Position numbers and translations under genes: made by a program
Part shown: positions 10,016 to 18,522 of the stretch, one piece after another
Position numbering within the stretch: position 1 is the first letter of the stretch
Layout of the letters: each line of letters opens with the position of its first letter
The notes under the pieces: model-generated
The model's input: the letters and a program-made list of their open reading frames with translations, nothing else
What the model was told of the DNA's origin: nothing
The model's database searches: none
From: Xanthobacteraceae bacterium
GTDB lineage: Bacteria; Pseudomonadota; Alphaproteobacteria; Rhizobiales; Xanthobacteraceae
Length of the DNA: 63,237 nt
Direction of reading: 5' to 3'
Assembly (NCBI GenBank): GCA_030037645.1
Contig: JASHQI010000193.1
Coordinates: 1-63,237 of the forward strand

Positions 10016-11155
10016 CTATGATTGCAGCCATTGCTCGAAGCGCGGCTGAACCTTCGCCACGTTGTCCGCCCACCAGGTGTAATTGACGACATGGGCGATT
10101 TTTTCGTTTGCCGGATAAGAGGGCATCAGCTTGGCCAGCCTTTCGTCGAGCAGCGGGATGGCTTTCGGATTTTGCGGCGCGTAGTAAAGCAGCCGCGCGA
10201 ATACCGCCTGGTATTCGGCGCGCCCGACGAAATCGAGGAATTTCATTCCGCCGATCGGATTCGGGCATCCGGTCGGCACGAACCAACCTTCGCCGTGACC
10301 CGAATAGGTGGCGCCGTTCCAGATGAATGCGAAGGGCGCCTTATGGTCGAGGATCGACTGCGTCGCGCGGCCGTTGGTCATATGGATGAGGTCCACCTCG
10401 CCCTCCTCCATTAATTGCTGAGACTGGGAGTTGTCCGTCCACCAGGTCTTGATATGGGGTTTGATGCGATCGAGGCTGCGGAACGCACGATCGATGTCGA
10501 TCGGATAAAATTCCGAATCCTTCACGCCATCTGCCGTGACCGCCGCTTCGATGGTCCACACCGGGTCGCGTCGGAGCGCCCGGCGGCCGGGAAATTTCGC
10601 GACGTTCCAGAAATCCGCCCAGGAATTTGGATGGTCGTCGCCCGGCCACTTTTGTGTGCTGTAGCAGGCGTTCATCGACTGAGCAGCGCCGCCGATCACG
10701 TTCGGACGCGCGAGCTGTGCGGGGGACAGCGCCGATCTGTCGATGAGTTTCCAATCGAGCGGTGTCACCATCCCGTGGCGCTCGGCAAGGATGACCTCCA
10801 TGCCGGAAACGGTCACCGCGTCGATTTGCTGCGCGTGCGCCTCGTGCATGGCGACCAATTTTCCGAAATTGTAGGGCTCCTGGTATTGCACGGGAATGCC
10901 GGTCTTTTTGGTGAACGGATCGGCGAAAGCTGTCATGATGGCTTTCTTCCAGGCGCCGCCGTAGGTGAAATAGGTGACGGGTTTGACGTCCGCCCACGCG
11001 GCGAGCGTCGCCAGCGGCGATAGCAGCGTCCATCCGGCCGCGGCCTTTCCGAGCGCGCGGAAAAATTCGCGGCGGCCGAGACCGCGAGTCTCAACGAGCA
11101 GCTCGCGCAACAGCGAACATGCGAGTTCGACTTCGCGTTTCGGCTGATGGTTCAT
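10016..11155 (-). CDS. ABC transporter substrate-binding protein, spermidine/putrescine type (copy 2), Tat-like signal
   Basis: The 379-residue periplasmic binding protein belongs to the PotD/extracellular solute-binding family. Its N-terminus carries a twin-arginine segment, GRREFFRALGKAAAGW, then a hydrophobic stretch and an Ala-Trp-Ala cleavage-like region, suggesting export in folded form. The start ATG (11153-11155) has AGGAGAA upstream. It is a paralogue of the binding protein at 14354-15475: both contain SWADFWNV.KFPGRRALR, KDSEFYPID.DR.FRSLDRIK and a C-terminal WLQS. No separate permeases accompany this copy, so it probably feeds the same permease/ATPase set at 15487-18310. It lies 44 bp upstream of a Mo hydroxylase subunit gene. 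Ligand unknown. Confidence 0.88.
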   Translation of the reverse strand: MNHQPKREVELACSLLRELLVETRGLGRREFFRALGKAAAGWTLLSPLATLAAWADVKPVTYFTYGGAWKKAIMTAFADPFTKKTGIPVQYQEPYNFGKLVAMHEAHAQQIDAVTVSGMEVILAERHGMVTPLDWKLIDRSALSPAQLARPNVIGGAAQSMNACYSTQKWPGDDHPNSWADFWNVAKFPGRRALRRDPVWTIEAAVTADGVKDSEFYPIDIDRAFRSLDRIKPHIKTWWTDNSQSQQLMEEGEVDLIHMTNGRATQSILDHKAPFAFIWNGATYSGHGEGWFVPTGCPNPIGGMKFLDFVGRAEYQAVFARLLYYAPQNPKAIPLLDERLAKLMPSYPANEKIAHVVNYTWWADNVAKVQPRFEQWLQS

Positions 11156-11242
11156 CGCTGTTCTCCTGGGCTTGGAAACTTCAGGGTCGGCCACGGCCCG
11201 ATAGGCCGCGCCGACACCCGTGTAATCGCTCCAGTCATTTAT

Positions 11243-12124
11243 TCATGCCTTGCTCGCTCGCGGCTTTGAGCGCGGGCCCATCGGCTCGGGCTGGAACGGG
11301 CCGTCACGCAATTCGAGATACGCCTTTAGTCCTTTGCTGCGCTGCGCCTCGAACAGCCGTTCGCGATCCTCATTGTGCGATGAATGCACGAGTGCGCTCA
11401 ATGCGCCTTCGAGCAGCAGCGCTGAATGCATCCCGGAGGCCTGAATGCCCAACATTGCGATCGCCTTATTGATTCGGACGGACGGCTCGGGCACGAGCGC
11501 GATACGCTTCGCCAACGCGCGCGCACGCGGCATCAGCTCGTCATGCGGCACCACCTCATTGACCATGCCGATGCGCAGTGCTTCCTGCGCGTCGAAGTGA
11601 TCGCCGGTCAGCGCCCAGCGATTGGCAGCCTTCCATCCGCATAGCGCCGTAAACAGGAAGGTCGAATTGGAGACGTGGCGCACCTCGGGCTGCGCAAATA
11701 CCGCCCTTTCGGAGGCGATCGTGATGTCGGCGGCGAGTTGATACCAGAACCCGCCGCCCATGGCCCAGCCATTGACCGCGGCGATGACCGGCTTGCCGAG
11801 GCTCCACATATGCGACCAATTGCCGACACGGCTGCCGTCGTGACGCTGCCAGTGCTCAATGTATTCAGCATGGGTCTTGCCCTGCGGATCGGAATTGCGC
11901 ACGCCTGAGGCCGATACCGCTGCCTGGTCGTAGCCGGCGCAGAACGCGGGGCCATTGCCGGTCAAGATGATCGCGCGAACCTTGCGATCGCCGTCCGCTT
12001 CATCGAGTGCGCGGTGAATTTCCGCCTCCAGGTTCCGCGAAAGTGCATTCATGCGGTCGGGTCGATTGAGCGCGATCGTCGCGACCTTGTCCTCGACGTT
12101 GAATTGCAAATCCTGATAACTCAT
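11243..12124 (-). CDS. Enoyl-CoA hydratase/isomerase family protein
   Basis: A 293-residue crotonase-fold protein. The oxyanion-hole segments are GNGPAFCAGYDQAAV and NGWAMGGGFWYQLAADITIAS. The start ATG (12122-12124) has AAGGAC upstream; the frame is open further upstream but those residues look unrelated to the family. Crotonases add water to, isomerise or cleave acyl-CoA thioesters, and some act in CoA-dependent side-chain or ring cleavage (feruloyl-CoA hydratase-lyase is one example). Pairing with the ADP-forming acyl-CoA synthetase immediately upstream (31 bp) suggests activation of an acid to a CoA thioester followed by hydration. Confidence 0.9.
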   Translation of the reverse strand: MSYQDLQFNVEDKVATIALNRPDRMNALSRNLEAEIHRALDEADGDRKVRAIILTGNGPAFCAGYDQAAVSASGVRNSDPQGKTHAEYIEHWQRHDGSRVGNWSHMWSLGKPVIAAVNGWAMGGGFWYQLAADITIASERAVFAQPEVRHVSNSTFLFTALCGWKAANRWALTGDHFDAQEALRIGMVNEVVPHDELMPRARALAKRIALVPEPSVRINKAIAMLGIQASGMHSALLLEGALSALVHSSHNEDRERLFEAQRSKGLKAYLELRDGPFQPEPMGPRSKPRASKA

Positions 12125-12155
12125 TTGTTGTCCTTTCTGCTGTCGTCCGCGCAGC

Positions 12156-14288
12156 TCATAAGGCGGCGTGCGCGGCAGAACTCGTCGGGCTCGGTTCCAA
12201 CATCTCCACTGCAATATCGACGGCAACAACGCCCTCGCCCTGTGGCTTGATCATGATGGGATTGAGATCGAGCGCGCGGAAGCGGCCGCGGTTGGCCAGC
12301 GCGAATTGGCCGAGGCGGACCAACAGGTCGGCAAGCGCCTCGATATCGCCAGCCTTGCCGCTTCGCGCGCCGGTGAGGAGTTTCGCGCCCTTGACGCCTC
12401 GAATCATGGCGATGGCGTCGTCGCGCGTCAGCGGCGCCATCTCCGTCCGCACATCGCTTAAAACTTCAACGAAAATGCCGCCGAGGCCGAAGCAGACGGC
12501 GGGACCGAACAACGGATCGTCGATCACGCCGGCATAGGCTTCGGCGATTCCCGTCACCATCGGCTGGATGAGGACCGGCGCTGCGGTTTTGAATCCCGCT
12601 TTGCGCGCATTGTGGATGACTTCACGATAGGCCTGCGCGACCTGCGACTCACTCGCACAGCCGAGCCGCACGCATCCGACGTCGCTCTTGTGCAGAAGGC
12701 CCGGCGTTTCCGCCTTGACCGCGACCGGTAGCGCAAGACGGCGTTGCAGCTCGACGGCTTCCCGTTCCGAGTATGCTAGTGCCGCCTCGACGATGGGAAT
12801 GCGCGCCGACATCAAGGCTTTTCGCAGAGTCAGAAAATCCGCGCCGGCAGCATTTACGCCGGGAATCGCATGGGAAGCGGTTTCTGGCGCTGCCGCATTG
12901 GCCGCCCGCAACCGATAATTCCGCCGCATCGGCAAGTATCGAAGCGCGCGCATCGCGCCGCCAATGCCGAGCAGGACTGGAACGCGCGCCGCGTGCAACG
13001 CCTGGATCATCTCGGCATCAAGCGGCCCGCCAAGCGGCGTGTACTGAAAGGCGACAAAGGTTCGGCCCGAGGTCTGAGCGGCATCCGCGATTTTCGCGGC
13101 CAGCTGCCGCATGTTTTCGTTGCCGCCGGCCCGGACGCTGACGCTTGCCGCGATCACCGGTCGGCGCCGTTCGGCAACGAGCGCTTCAAAGACTTTCGGC
13201 ACGAGCGTCGGATCGTCGTACATCGCGCCGGTGCAATCGAGCGGGTTGGTCACGCCGCCGAAGTCCGGTTGCACCGCGCGCAAGCGCTCCCTGGTCGCCG
13301 GTTCGAATTCCGCCAGCGCCAGTCCCGCCTCTTCCAGCACGTCGGTTGCTATCGCGGCATTGCCGCCGCTGCCGGAAACGACCACGACGTCGTCGGCGAT
13401 GTTTTCGTCATATGGAGCGACGGCGAAGAGCTCTATCGCCTCGACGAATTCGTCGAAATTTGCGACCTGCACGATGCCGCAGCGGCGCAGGAACGCGGCG
13501 AGCACCGCGTTGTCGCCGGCCAGCGCACCGGTGTGGCAGCGAATCATGATTTGCCCGGCGGCGGATTTCCCAGCCTGGTATAGCAACAGCGATTTTTGCC
13601 GCGCGTGGGCCTTGCGCGCGATGCGCGCGAGCTTTTGCGGGTTTTTCAATGCCTCGATAATGATCGCAATCACAGAGACATCGGTATCGTCGATGAAATA
13701 TTCGACAAAATCTTCAATGGTGGCGCCGAGCTGATTGCCGGAGGAAACAAAGTAGGCGAAGCCGAGTTGACGATCCGCCATCAGCGGCGTGAAAGCGCTG
13801 GCGCCGAGCCCGCCGCTCTGCGACACGATCGCGACGGAACCCGGTCGCAGCGGCCGCGGGATCGGCCCGCTGAAAGCCGCAACGCGAGCCTTGAGGTTGA
13901 TGAAGCCGAAGCAGTTCGGCCCGCAGATGCACATGCCCTTCTCGGCCAGCGACTTGAGGCGCGGTGCGCGAGCCTCACCGAAGCCGCCCTCGCCAAATCC
14001 GGCCGCCAGCACCACGGCCGCCGGAATGCCTTTCGCGTGCGCTTGATCGAGCACCTCGCAGGCCGCATCGGCGCCGACAGCGACGACGATACAGTCGACA
14101 CCAGGCGGCAGGTCGCCGATAGTTGGGAAGCATTTGAAGCCGTGAACTTCATCATAGCGTGGGTTGACGGCAAAAATACTTCCGTTGAATCCGCAGTCGC
14201 GAAGATTGGCGATGACATTCGCGCCTCGGCCGCCCCGCTGGGACGCACCGATGACGGCGATGCTTCGAGGCTCGAGCAGCGATGTCAT
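12156..14288 (-). CDS. Acyl-CoA synthetase (NDP/ADP-forming), acetate-CoA ligase type
   Basis: The 710-residue fused acyl-CoA synthetase couples ATP hydrolysis to acid activation through a phosphohistidine. From the N-terminus it has a CoA-binding Rossmann domain (SIAVIGASQRGGRGANV), a succinyl-CoA-ligase-like domain with the likely phospho-His in RCHTGALAGDNA, and a C-terminal ATP-grasp domain (VAVKAETPGLLHKSDVG). The alpha-then-beta order and length match single-chain ADP-forming acetate/feruloyl-CoA synthetases. ATG at 14286-14288 follows GGAG at good spacing. The next gene is a crotonase, so the two probably act in sequence. The acid substrate is not determinable. Confidence 0.9.
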   Translation of the reverse strand: MTSLLEPRSIAVIGASQRGGRGANVIANLRDCGFNGSIFAVNPRYDEVHGFKCFPTIGDLPPGVDCIVVAVGADAACEVLDQAHAKGIPAAVVLAAGFGEGGFGEARAPRLKSLAEKGMCICGPNCFGFINLKARVAAFSGPIPRPLRPGSVAIVSQSGGLGASAFTPLMADRQLGFAYFVSSGNQLGATIEDFVEYFIDDTDVSVIAIIIEALKNPQKLARIARKAHARQKSLLLYQAGKSAAGQIMIRCHTGALAGDNAVLAAFLRRCGIVQVANFDEFVEAIELFAVAPYDENIADDVVVVSGSGGNAAIATDVLEEAGLALAEFEPATRERLRAVQPDFGGVTNPLDCTGAMYDDPTLVPKVFEALVAERRRPVIAASVSVRAGGNENMRQLAAKIADAAQTSGRTFVAFQYTPLGGPLDAEMIQALHAARVPVLLGIGGAMRALRYLPMRRNYRLRAANAAAPETASHAIPGVNAAGADFLTLRKALMSARIPIVEAALAYSEREAVELQRRLALPVAVKAETPGLLHKSDVGCVRLGCASESQVAQAYREVIHNARKAGFKTAAPVLIQPMVTGIAEAYAGVIDDPLFGPAVCFGLGGIFVEVLSDVRTEMAPLTRDDAIAMIRGVKGAKLLTGARSGKAGDIEALADLLVRLGQFALANRGRFRALDLNPIMIKPQGEGVVAVDIAVEMLEPSPTSSAAHAAL

Positions 14289-14353
14289 CGTCTCCGTGCG
14301 CATATCCGATATCTGTCCGAACTCGCTGGAATGTTCTGGCGATTGCTCTCGGC

Positions 14354-15475
14354 TCAGGATTGCAGCCAGAGCTGGAAGCGACGCTGCATCGCCGGCAGGT
14401 TATCGGCCCACCAGGAGAAATCGACCATGTGAGCAACCTTCTCGTTGGCCGGATAGGTCGGCAACAGCTTAGCCAGCGCCGGATCGATCAGGTCGTAGGC
14501 CTTTGGATTCTGTGGCCCGTAGTAGATGAGCCGGGCGAATGCCGCCTCGGATTCGGCCCGTCCCACAATATCGAGAAATTTCATCGCTCCGTGCGGATTG
14601 GGGCAACCGACCGGCACGATCCAGCCCTGCGAGCCGCCCTCGCAGATCGCCTCGTTCCAGACGATTTCAAACGGCGCATGGTGGTCGCGGATAGATTCCG
14701 TGGCGCGCCCGTTCATCATCGCGATGATGTCGACCTCCTCCTGCTCCATCAATTGCTGACTGAGCGAATTGTCGGACCACCACGTCTTGATATGCGGCTT
14801 GATGCGGTCGAGGCTGCGGAAGACGCGGTCGACGTCGATCGGATAGAATTCGCTGTCCTTGACCCCGTCGGCCTTCAGCGCCGCCTCGACAGTCCATAGT
14901 TCGTCGGTCCGCAGCGCACGCCGGCCGGGGAATTTCTCCACGTTCCAGAAATCCGCCCACGATGCGGGATGATTTTCTCCGGGCCAATTTTTTTTATTAT
15001 AACAGATGACGTATGACAGCGTGTGGCTGCCGACCGCGTTGCCGTAGCGAAGTTGGCGCGGATCGAGCGCGGAGCGATCGATGACGCTGAAATCGAGTGG
15101 CATGATCATCTTCAGCCGCTCGGCCTGATACATTTCCTCGCCCTGTACCGGGGCGGTGTCGATCTGCATCGCACGCGCCTGGTGCATCGCGAGTAATTTC
15201 GCGAACAAGTACGGCTCCTGGTAGGCGATATTGATTCCGGTCTTCTGCGTGAAGGGCTCGCCAAACGCCTTGAGGGCCGCTTTCTTCCACACGCCGCCAA
15301 AGCCAAACACGGTGATCGGCAACTCGGCGCTTGCTCCGGGACATGTGGCGAGGGTCCATCCGGCCAGCGTGCCCCCGACTGACTTGATGAAATCCCGTCG
15401 ATCGAGCCCTCGCGTTGCCGCCAGGATCTCGCGCAAGTTGGCGCAGTATTCTTCGACCTCTTGCCGTGCGCTCAT
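14354..15475 (-). CDS. ABC transporter substrate-binding protein, spermidine/putrescine type (copy 1), Tat signal
   Basis: A 373-residue periplasmic binding protein with a good twin-arginine motif, DRRDFIKSVGGTLAGW, close to the (S/T)RRxFLK consensus. The mature part begins near ASAELPITVFGFGG. Two in-frame ATGs lie six bases apart; the second (15473-15475) has GAAGGAAA at proper spacing and is preferred. Its position 11 bp downstream of the second permease makes it the core binding protein of the transporter. It is paralogous to the protein at 10016-11155. Polyamine-type family membership does not prove a polyamine ligand; related systems import diverse amines and organic acids. Confidence 0.9.
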   Translation of the reverse strand: MSARQEVEEYCANLREILAATRGLDRRDFIKSVGGTLAGWTLATCPGASAELPITVFGFGGVWKKAALKAFGEPFTQKTGINIAYQEPYLFAKLLAMHQARAMQIDTAPVQGEEMYQAERLKMIMPLDFSVIDRSALDPRQLRYGNAVGSHTLSYVICYNKKNWPGENHPASWADFWNVEKFPGRRALRTDELWTVEAALKADGVKDSEFYPIDVDRVFRSLDRIKPHIKTWWSDNSLSQQLMEQEEVDIIAMMNGRATESIRDHHAPFEIVWNEAICEGGSQGWIVPVGCPNPHGAMKFLDIVGRAESEAAFARLIYYGPQNPKAYDLIDPALAKLLPTYPANEKVAHMVDFSWWADNLPAMQRRFQLWLQS

Positions 15476-15486
15476 CCACATTTCCT

Positions 15487-16281
15487 TCAAGTGCTCCGCC
15501 GCCGCGCCAGCGCCTGCGCCGACACGACCGTGGCGAGCGTCAATATAGCAAGCCCGATCAGAATGGCCGAGGCTGCGGCTATGGTCGGATCCGAGGTCGC
15601 CTGCATATCGGACCAGATTTTCACGGTGACCGGCTTGCCGACGCCGCCGAGCACAAAGGTGGCAATAAGCAATTCGTGCGCCGAGTGCACGAATGCCAGC
15701 ACCGCCCCGATGACGATCCCTGGCGCGATGATCGGCAGCGTGACGCGAACGACCGCCCACAATGGATGAGCGCCATGAATGATGGCGGCGCGTTCGAGGT
15801 TGCGGTCGGTGCCGCGCAGGCTCGCGGCGGTGTTGATCACCACAAACGGCATTCCGCTGACGGCGTGGGCGCAGGCGAGGCCGACGATCGAATTGTCCAG
15901 ACCAAGGGGTACAAAGAACAGATACGTCGAGATCGCAGTGACGATCGGCGGGGTCACCAGCGCGCAGAGGATGAGCGCGCTGAGCAGCGCCTTGGCCGGA
16001 ATAATGTAACGGACCAGCGCAAACGCGGCGGGTACGCCCAAAAGCGTGGCGAACAGTGCCGTCAAGCCACCGAGTTTCAGCGTCACGATGAAGGCGCTGA
16101 CCCATTCCGGGTCGCCGGCGATGGCTCGATACCACCGCAGCGAAAATCCAGGCGGCGGGAAGTTCAGAAAGTTTCCCGAGCTGAACGAGATTGCCAGCAC
16201 CACGATCACCGGAAATATCAAATAGAGAATGATCGCCGCGACCGCGGTTCCGAGAATGAGCCGGTCTGCGTTGGCGTTCAT
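15487..16281 (-). CDS. ABC transporter permease, PotC-like
   Basis: A 264-residue inner-membrane permease of the binding-protein-dependent transport family. Hydrophobic segments occur throughout, beginning with LILGTAVAAIILYLIFPVIV. The cytoplasmic EAA-like loop that docks on the ATPase is seen as ERAAIIHGAHPLWAVVRVTL. The ATG at 16279-16281 overlaps the stop of the upstream permease as ATGA, so the two permeases are translationally coupled and presumably form a heterodimer. Confidence 0.9.
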   Translation of the reverse strand: MNANADRLILGTAVAAIILYLIFPVIVVLAISFSSGNFLNFPPPGFSLRWYRAIAGDPEWVSAFIVTLKLGGLTALFATLLGVPAAFALVRYIIPAKALLSALILCALVTPPIVTAISTYLFFVPLGLDNSIVGLACAHAVSGMPFVVINTAASLRGTDRNLERAAIIHGAHPLWAVVRVTLPIIAPGIVIGAVLAFVHSAHELLIATFVLGGVGKPVTVKIWSDMQATSDPTIAAASAILIGLAILTLATVVSAQALARRRST

Positions 16282-17165
16282 GCGTCCGACCCCCCCCATA
16301 AGCGGTCGAGACTGAAATAACGATTATAGATCGCGGCGATCAGCGTGGTGATTATAAGCAGCACGAGTCCGGCAGCGCTTGCCTGGCCCCAATCAAGCAA
16401 TTCGCTCGCCTCCACCATGATGGTCTGCGCAATCATGGTCTGGCGCGGACTGCCGAGCAGTGCCGGGGTGACGTAGAAACCGAGCGAGAGCACGAAGACC
16501 AGGAGGCCCGCACCATAAACGCCAGGCAGGCTGAGCGGAAAGAACACGGTGCGGAAGGCCTGCCAGCTTCCGGCGCCGTGAATTTTTGCTGCCGCGATCA
16601 GCGTTCGGTCGATGCGCAGCATCGCGCCAAACAGAATGATGATGGTCAGCGGCAGCAGAATCTGGACCATCGCAATGAGCACGCTGAACGAGTTGTAGAG
16701 AAGTTCCAGCGGCGTGTGCACGATACCGGTGGCCATGAGCAGCTTGTTGATGAGTCCATTGTCGCCGAGCAAGATCAGCCACGAAAACGTGCGCACGATG
16801 ATGTCGACCCAATAGGGAATGAATACAAACGTCAAAATAAGCGCGCGCCGGAAGCCGCCGCTTATCGTCAGCACATAGGCGACCGGGTAGGCCAAGATCA
16901 GCGCGATGACGGTGGCGATGCTCGCAGTCTTCACCGTGGTCAGCATGACTTTGGTGTAGAGTGGTGAGGTAAACAGCACAGTATAGGCGGCAAATGAGTA
17001 TCCTTTGGCCGCGAAGCTGCGCCAGCACATCAACGCCAGCGGCAAAAGGAAGAAGAACGAGATCCAGGCCAGGCACGGCATGAGCAGCAACGCGGGGATG
17101 ATGCGTTGTCGTGACGATGCGGCCATGCGAGGCGGCGCTGTTGTGTGTCCGGCGATCGCAGTCAT
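16278..17165 (-). CDS. ABC transporter permease, PotB-like
   Basis: A 295-residue inner-membrane permease with about six hydrophobic segments; the first is IIPALLLMPCLAWISFFFLL. The EAA-like loop reads AAAKIHGAGSWQAFRTVFFP. Its start overlaps the ATP-binding gene stop by 4 bp (17162-17165) and its stop overlaps the next permease start by 4 bp, so ATPase and both permeases are tightly co-translated. It is the first membrane subunit of the polyamine-type importer of this operon. Confidence 0.9.
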   Translation of the reverse strand: MTAIAGHTTAPPRMAASSRQRIIPALLLMPCLAWISFFFLLPLALMCWRSFAAKGYSFAAYTVLFTSPLYTKVMLTTVKTASIATVIALILAYPVAYVLTISGGFRRALILTFVFIPYWVDIIVRTFSWLILLGDNGLINKLLMATGIVHTPLELLYNSFSVLIAMVQILLPLTIIILFGAMLRIDRTLIAAAKIHGAGSWQAFRTVFFPLSLPGVYGAGLLVFVLSLGFYVTPALLGSPRQTMIAQTIMVEASELLDWGQASAAGLVLLIITTLIAAIYNRYFSLDRLWGGSDA

Positions 17166-18310
17166 CGCATACCGCTTTCGCTGCTCGATGCGCCATCACT
17201 CGTTGCCGGCAGCAGCCGTGCCGCGTTTGGTGTCCAACTGATCACAACTTGCCGCCCGACCTCGAAGCTGCCGCACTGCTCGCGTGCGACTTTCGCCTTG
17301 AGGACATCGTCACCGACCGCGATGCTCAGCTTGAAGACATCGCCATGAAAGCTGAGCTCCTTTACGGTGCCGACGAGCCCGCTGCGATCCTGCGGTTGTA
17401 CCGAGGACGCCGGTTGCAGCGTCATGTCTTCGGGGCGAACGAAAAGGAAGGCTCGGTCGCCGGCCGCAGCGGCGAATGGCGCCGGCGGTGCAGCAATGAC
17501 GGCGCGGTTGCCGATCCTCACTGCGCATTCCCGTTCAGCCGTTTTGACGATTGTCGCGGGGATGAGGTTCGAGTCGCCCAGGAAATCCGCAACGAATGCA
17601 TTCGCGGGTGCTTCGTACAGCGCGCGCGGTGTGCCGATCTGGGCAATGCGAGCCCGGTGCATCACCACCACAAGATCGGACATGGTGAGCGCTTCCGACT
17701 GGTCGTGGGTGACGTAGACTACAGTCGTGCCGACACTGCGATGGATGTTCCTGATCTCGGCCTGCATCTGCTCACGCAACTTCTTGTCGAGCGCGCCGAG
17801 TGGCTCATCCATCAGGAGCAGGCGCGGCCGCGACACCAAGGCCCGCGCCATGGCGACACGCTGTTGTTGCCCCCCGGAAAGCTGGCGTGGATAGCGCGCC
17901 TTGAGATGGGAGAGCTGCACCAGCGCCAGCATCTCAGCGATCCGTTTGCGTGATTCATCGCGCGAGAGTTTTGCGCGCATGCGCAGCGGAAATCCGACGT
18001 TGTCCGCCACCGTCATGTGTGGAAACAACGAGTAGGATTGAAACACCATGCCGATATTGCGCCGGTGCGGCGGCACATCGGCGACCGATCGCTCGTCGAT
18101 GAGAATATCGCCGGCGTCGGGCGTGAGAAAGCCCGCGATCAGATTGAGCGTGGTAGTCTTGCCCGAGCCGCTCGGCCCCAACAGAGACACGAACGTGCCC
18201 GCGGGAACGTCGAGCGTGAGGCCGTCGACTGCCACGACCGCGCCGTAGCTTTTGCTGAGATTGCGCAGCCGAACTCGGGCTCCGCTGGTTCTGACGGCGG
18301 ATTGCTCCAT
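17162..18310 (-). CDS. ABC transporter ATP-binding protein, PotA-like
   Basis: A 382-residue ATPase of the PotA/spermidine import family, energising the importer from the cytoplasm. Walker A is GPSGSGKTT, the signature motif [15 protein letters not shown], Walker [13 protein letters not shown], and the switch His is in [13 protein letters not shown]-terminal TOBE-type regulatory domain follows (roughly residues 280-370). I chose ATG at 18308-18310; a TTG lies four codons earlier. It is the first gene of the long minus-strand operon and reads away from the amidohydrolase operon, so the control region for both must lie in 18311-18522. Confidence 0.92.
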   Translation of the reverse strand: MEQSAVRTSGARVRLRNLSKSYGAVVAVDGLTLDVPAGTFVSLLGPSGSGKTTTLNLIAGFLTPDAGDILIDERSVADVPPHRRNIGMVFQSYSLFPHMTVADNVGFPLRMRAKLSRDESRKRIAEMLALVQLSHLKARYPRQLSGGQQQRVAMARALVSRPRLLLMDEPLGALDKKLREQMQAEIRNIHRSVGTTVVYVTHDQSEALTMSDLVVVMHRARIAQIGTPRALYEAPANAFVADFLGDSNLIPATIVKTAERECAVRIGNRAVIAAPPAPFAAAAGDRAFLFVRPEDMTLQPASSVQPQDRSGLVGTVKELSFHGDVFKLSIAVGDDVLKAKVAREQCGSFEVGRQVVISWTPNAARLLPATSDGASSSESGMR

Positions 18311-18522
18311 ACGCGACGGCAACCTCGAAGAGGCGATGACGCGCGAATGATCCGCCGGTCATGGCGAAAAAGCAATCGGTCCCATCGGCCGTTCGGGCCG
18401 CAAGCGGCGAACAGCCGCATTGCTCGATAGTTTGGCATGTGCAGCGCGAGTCAATGCTGGTAGGATTTGGCCGAGTGCCAAGGTTGCGACTGTGCACCTG
18501 CTCCGAACGGTGGAGGAAGCCG
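18311..18522. promoter_or_regulatory. Divergent intergenic region between importer operon and amidohydrolase operon
   Basis: This 212-bp stretch separates the 14-gene minus-strand unit from the three-gene plus-strand unit, so both promoters are expected here. The only sequence element I can fix is GGAGGAAG at about 18512-18519, the ribosome binding site for the amidohydrolase. No regulator gene adjoins it, and I cannot point to a confident operator. Confidence 0.4.

Noticed and set aside
14354..16135. A 593-codon minus-strand frame that looks like a fusion of an N-terminal extension with the binding protein
   Set aside because: The first 220 codons are a shifted frame of the permease gene 15487-16281; the real start of the binding protein is at 15475 with its own Shine-Dalgarno and Tat signal.
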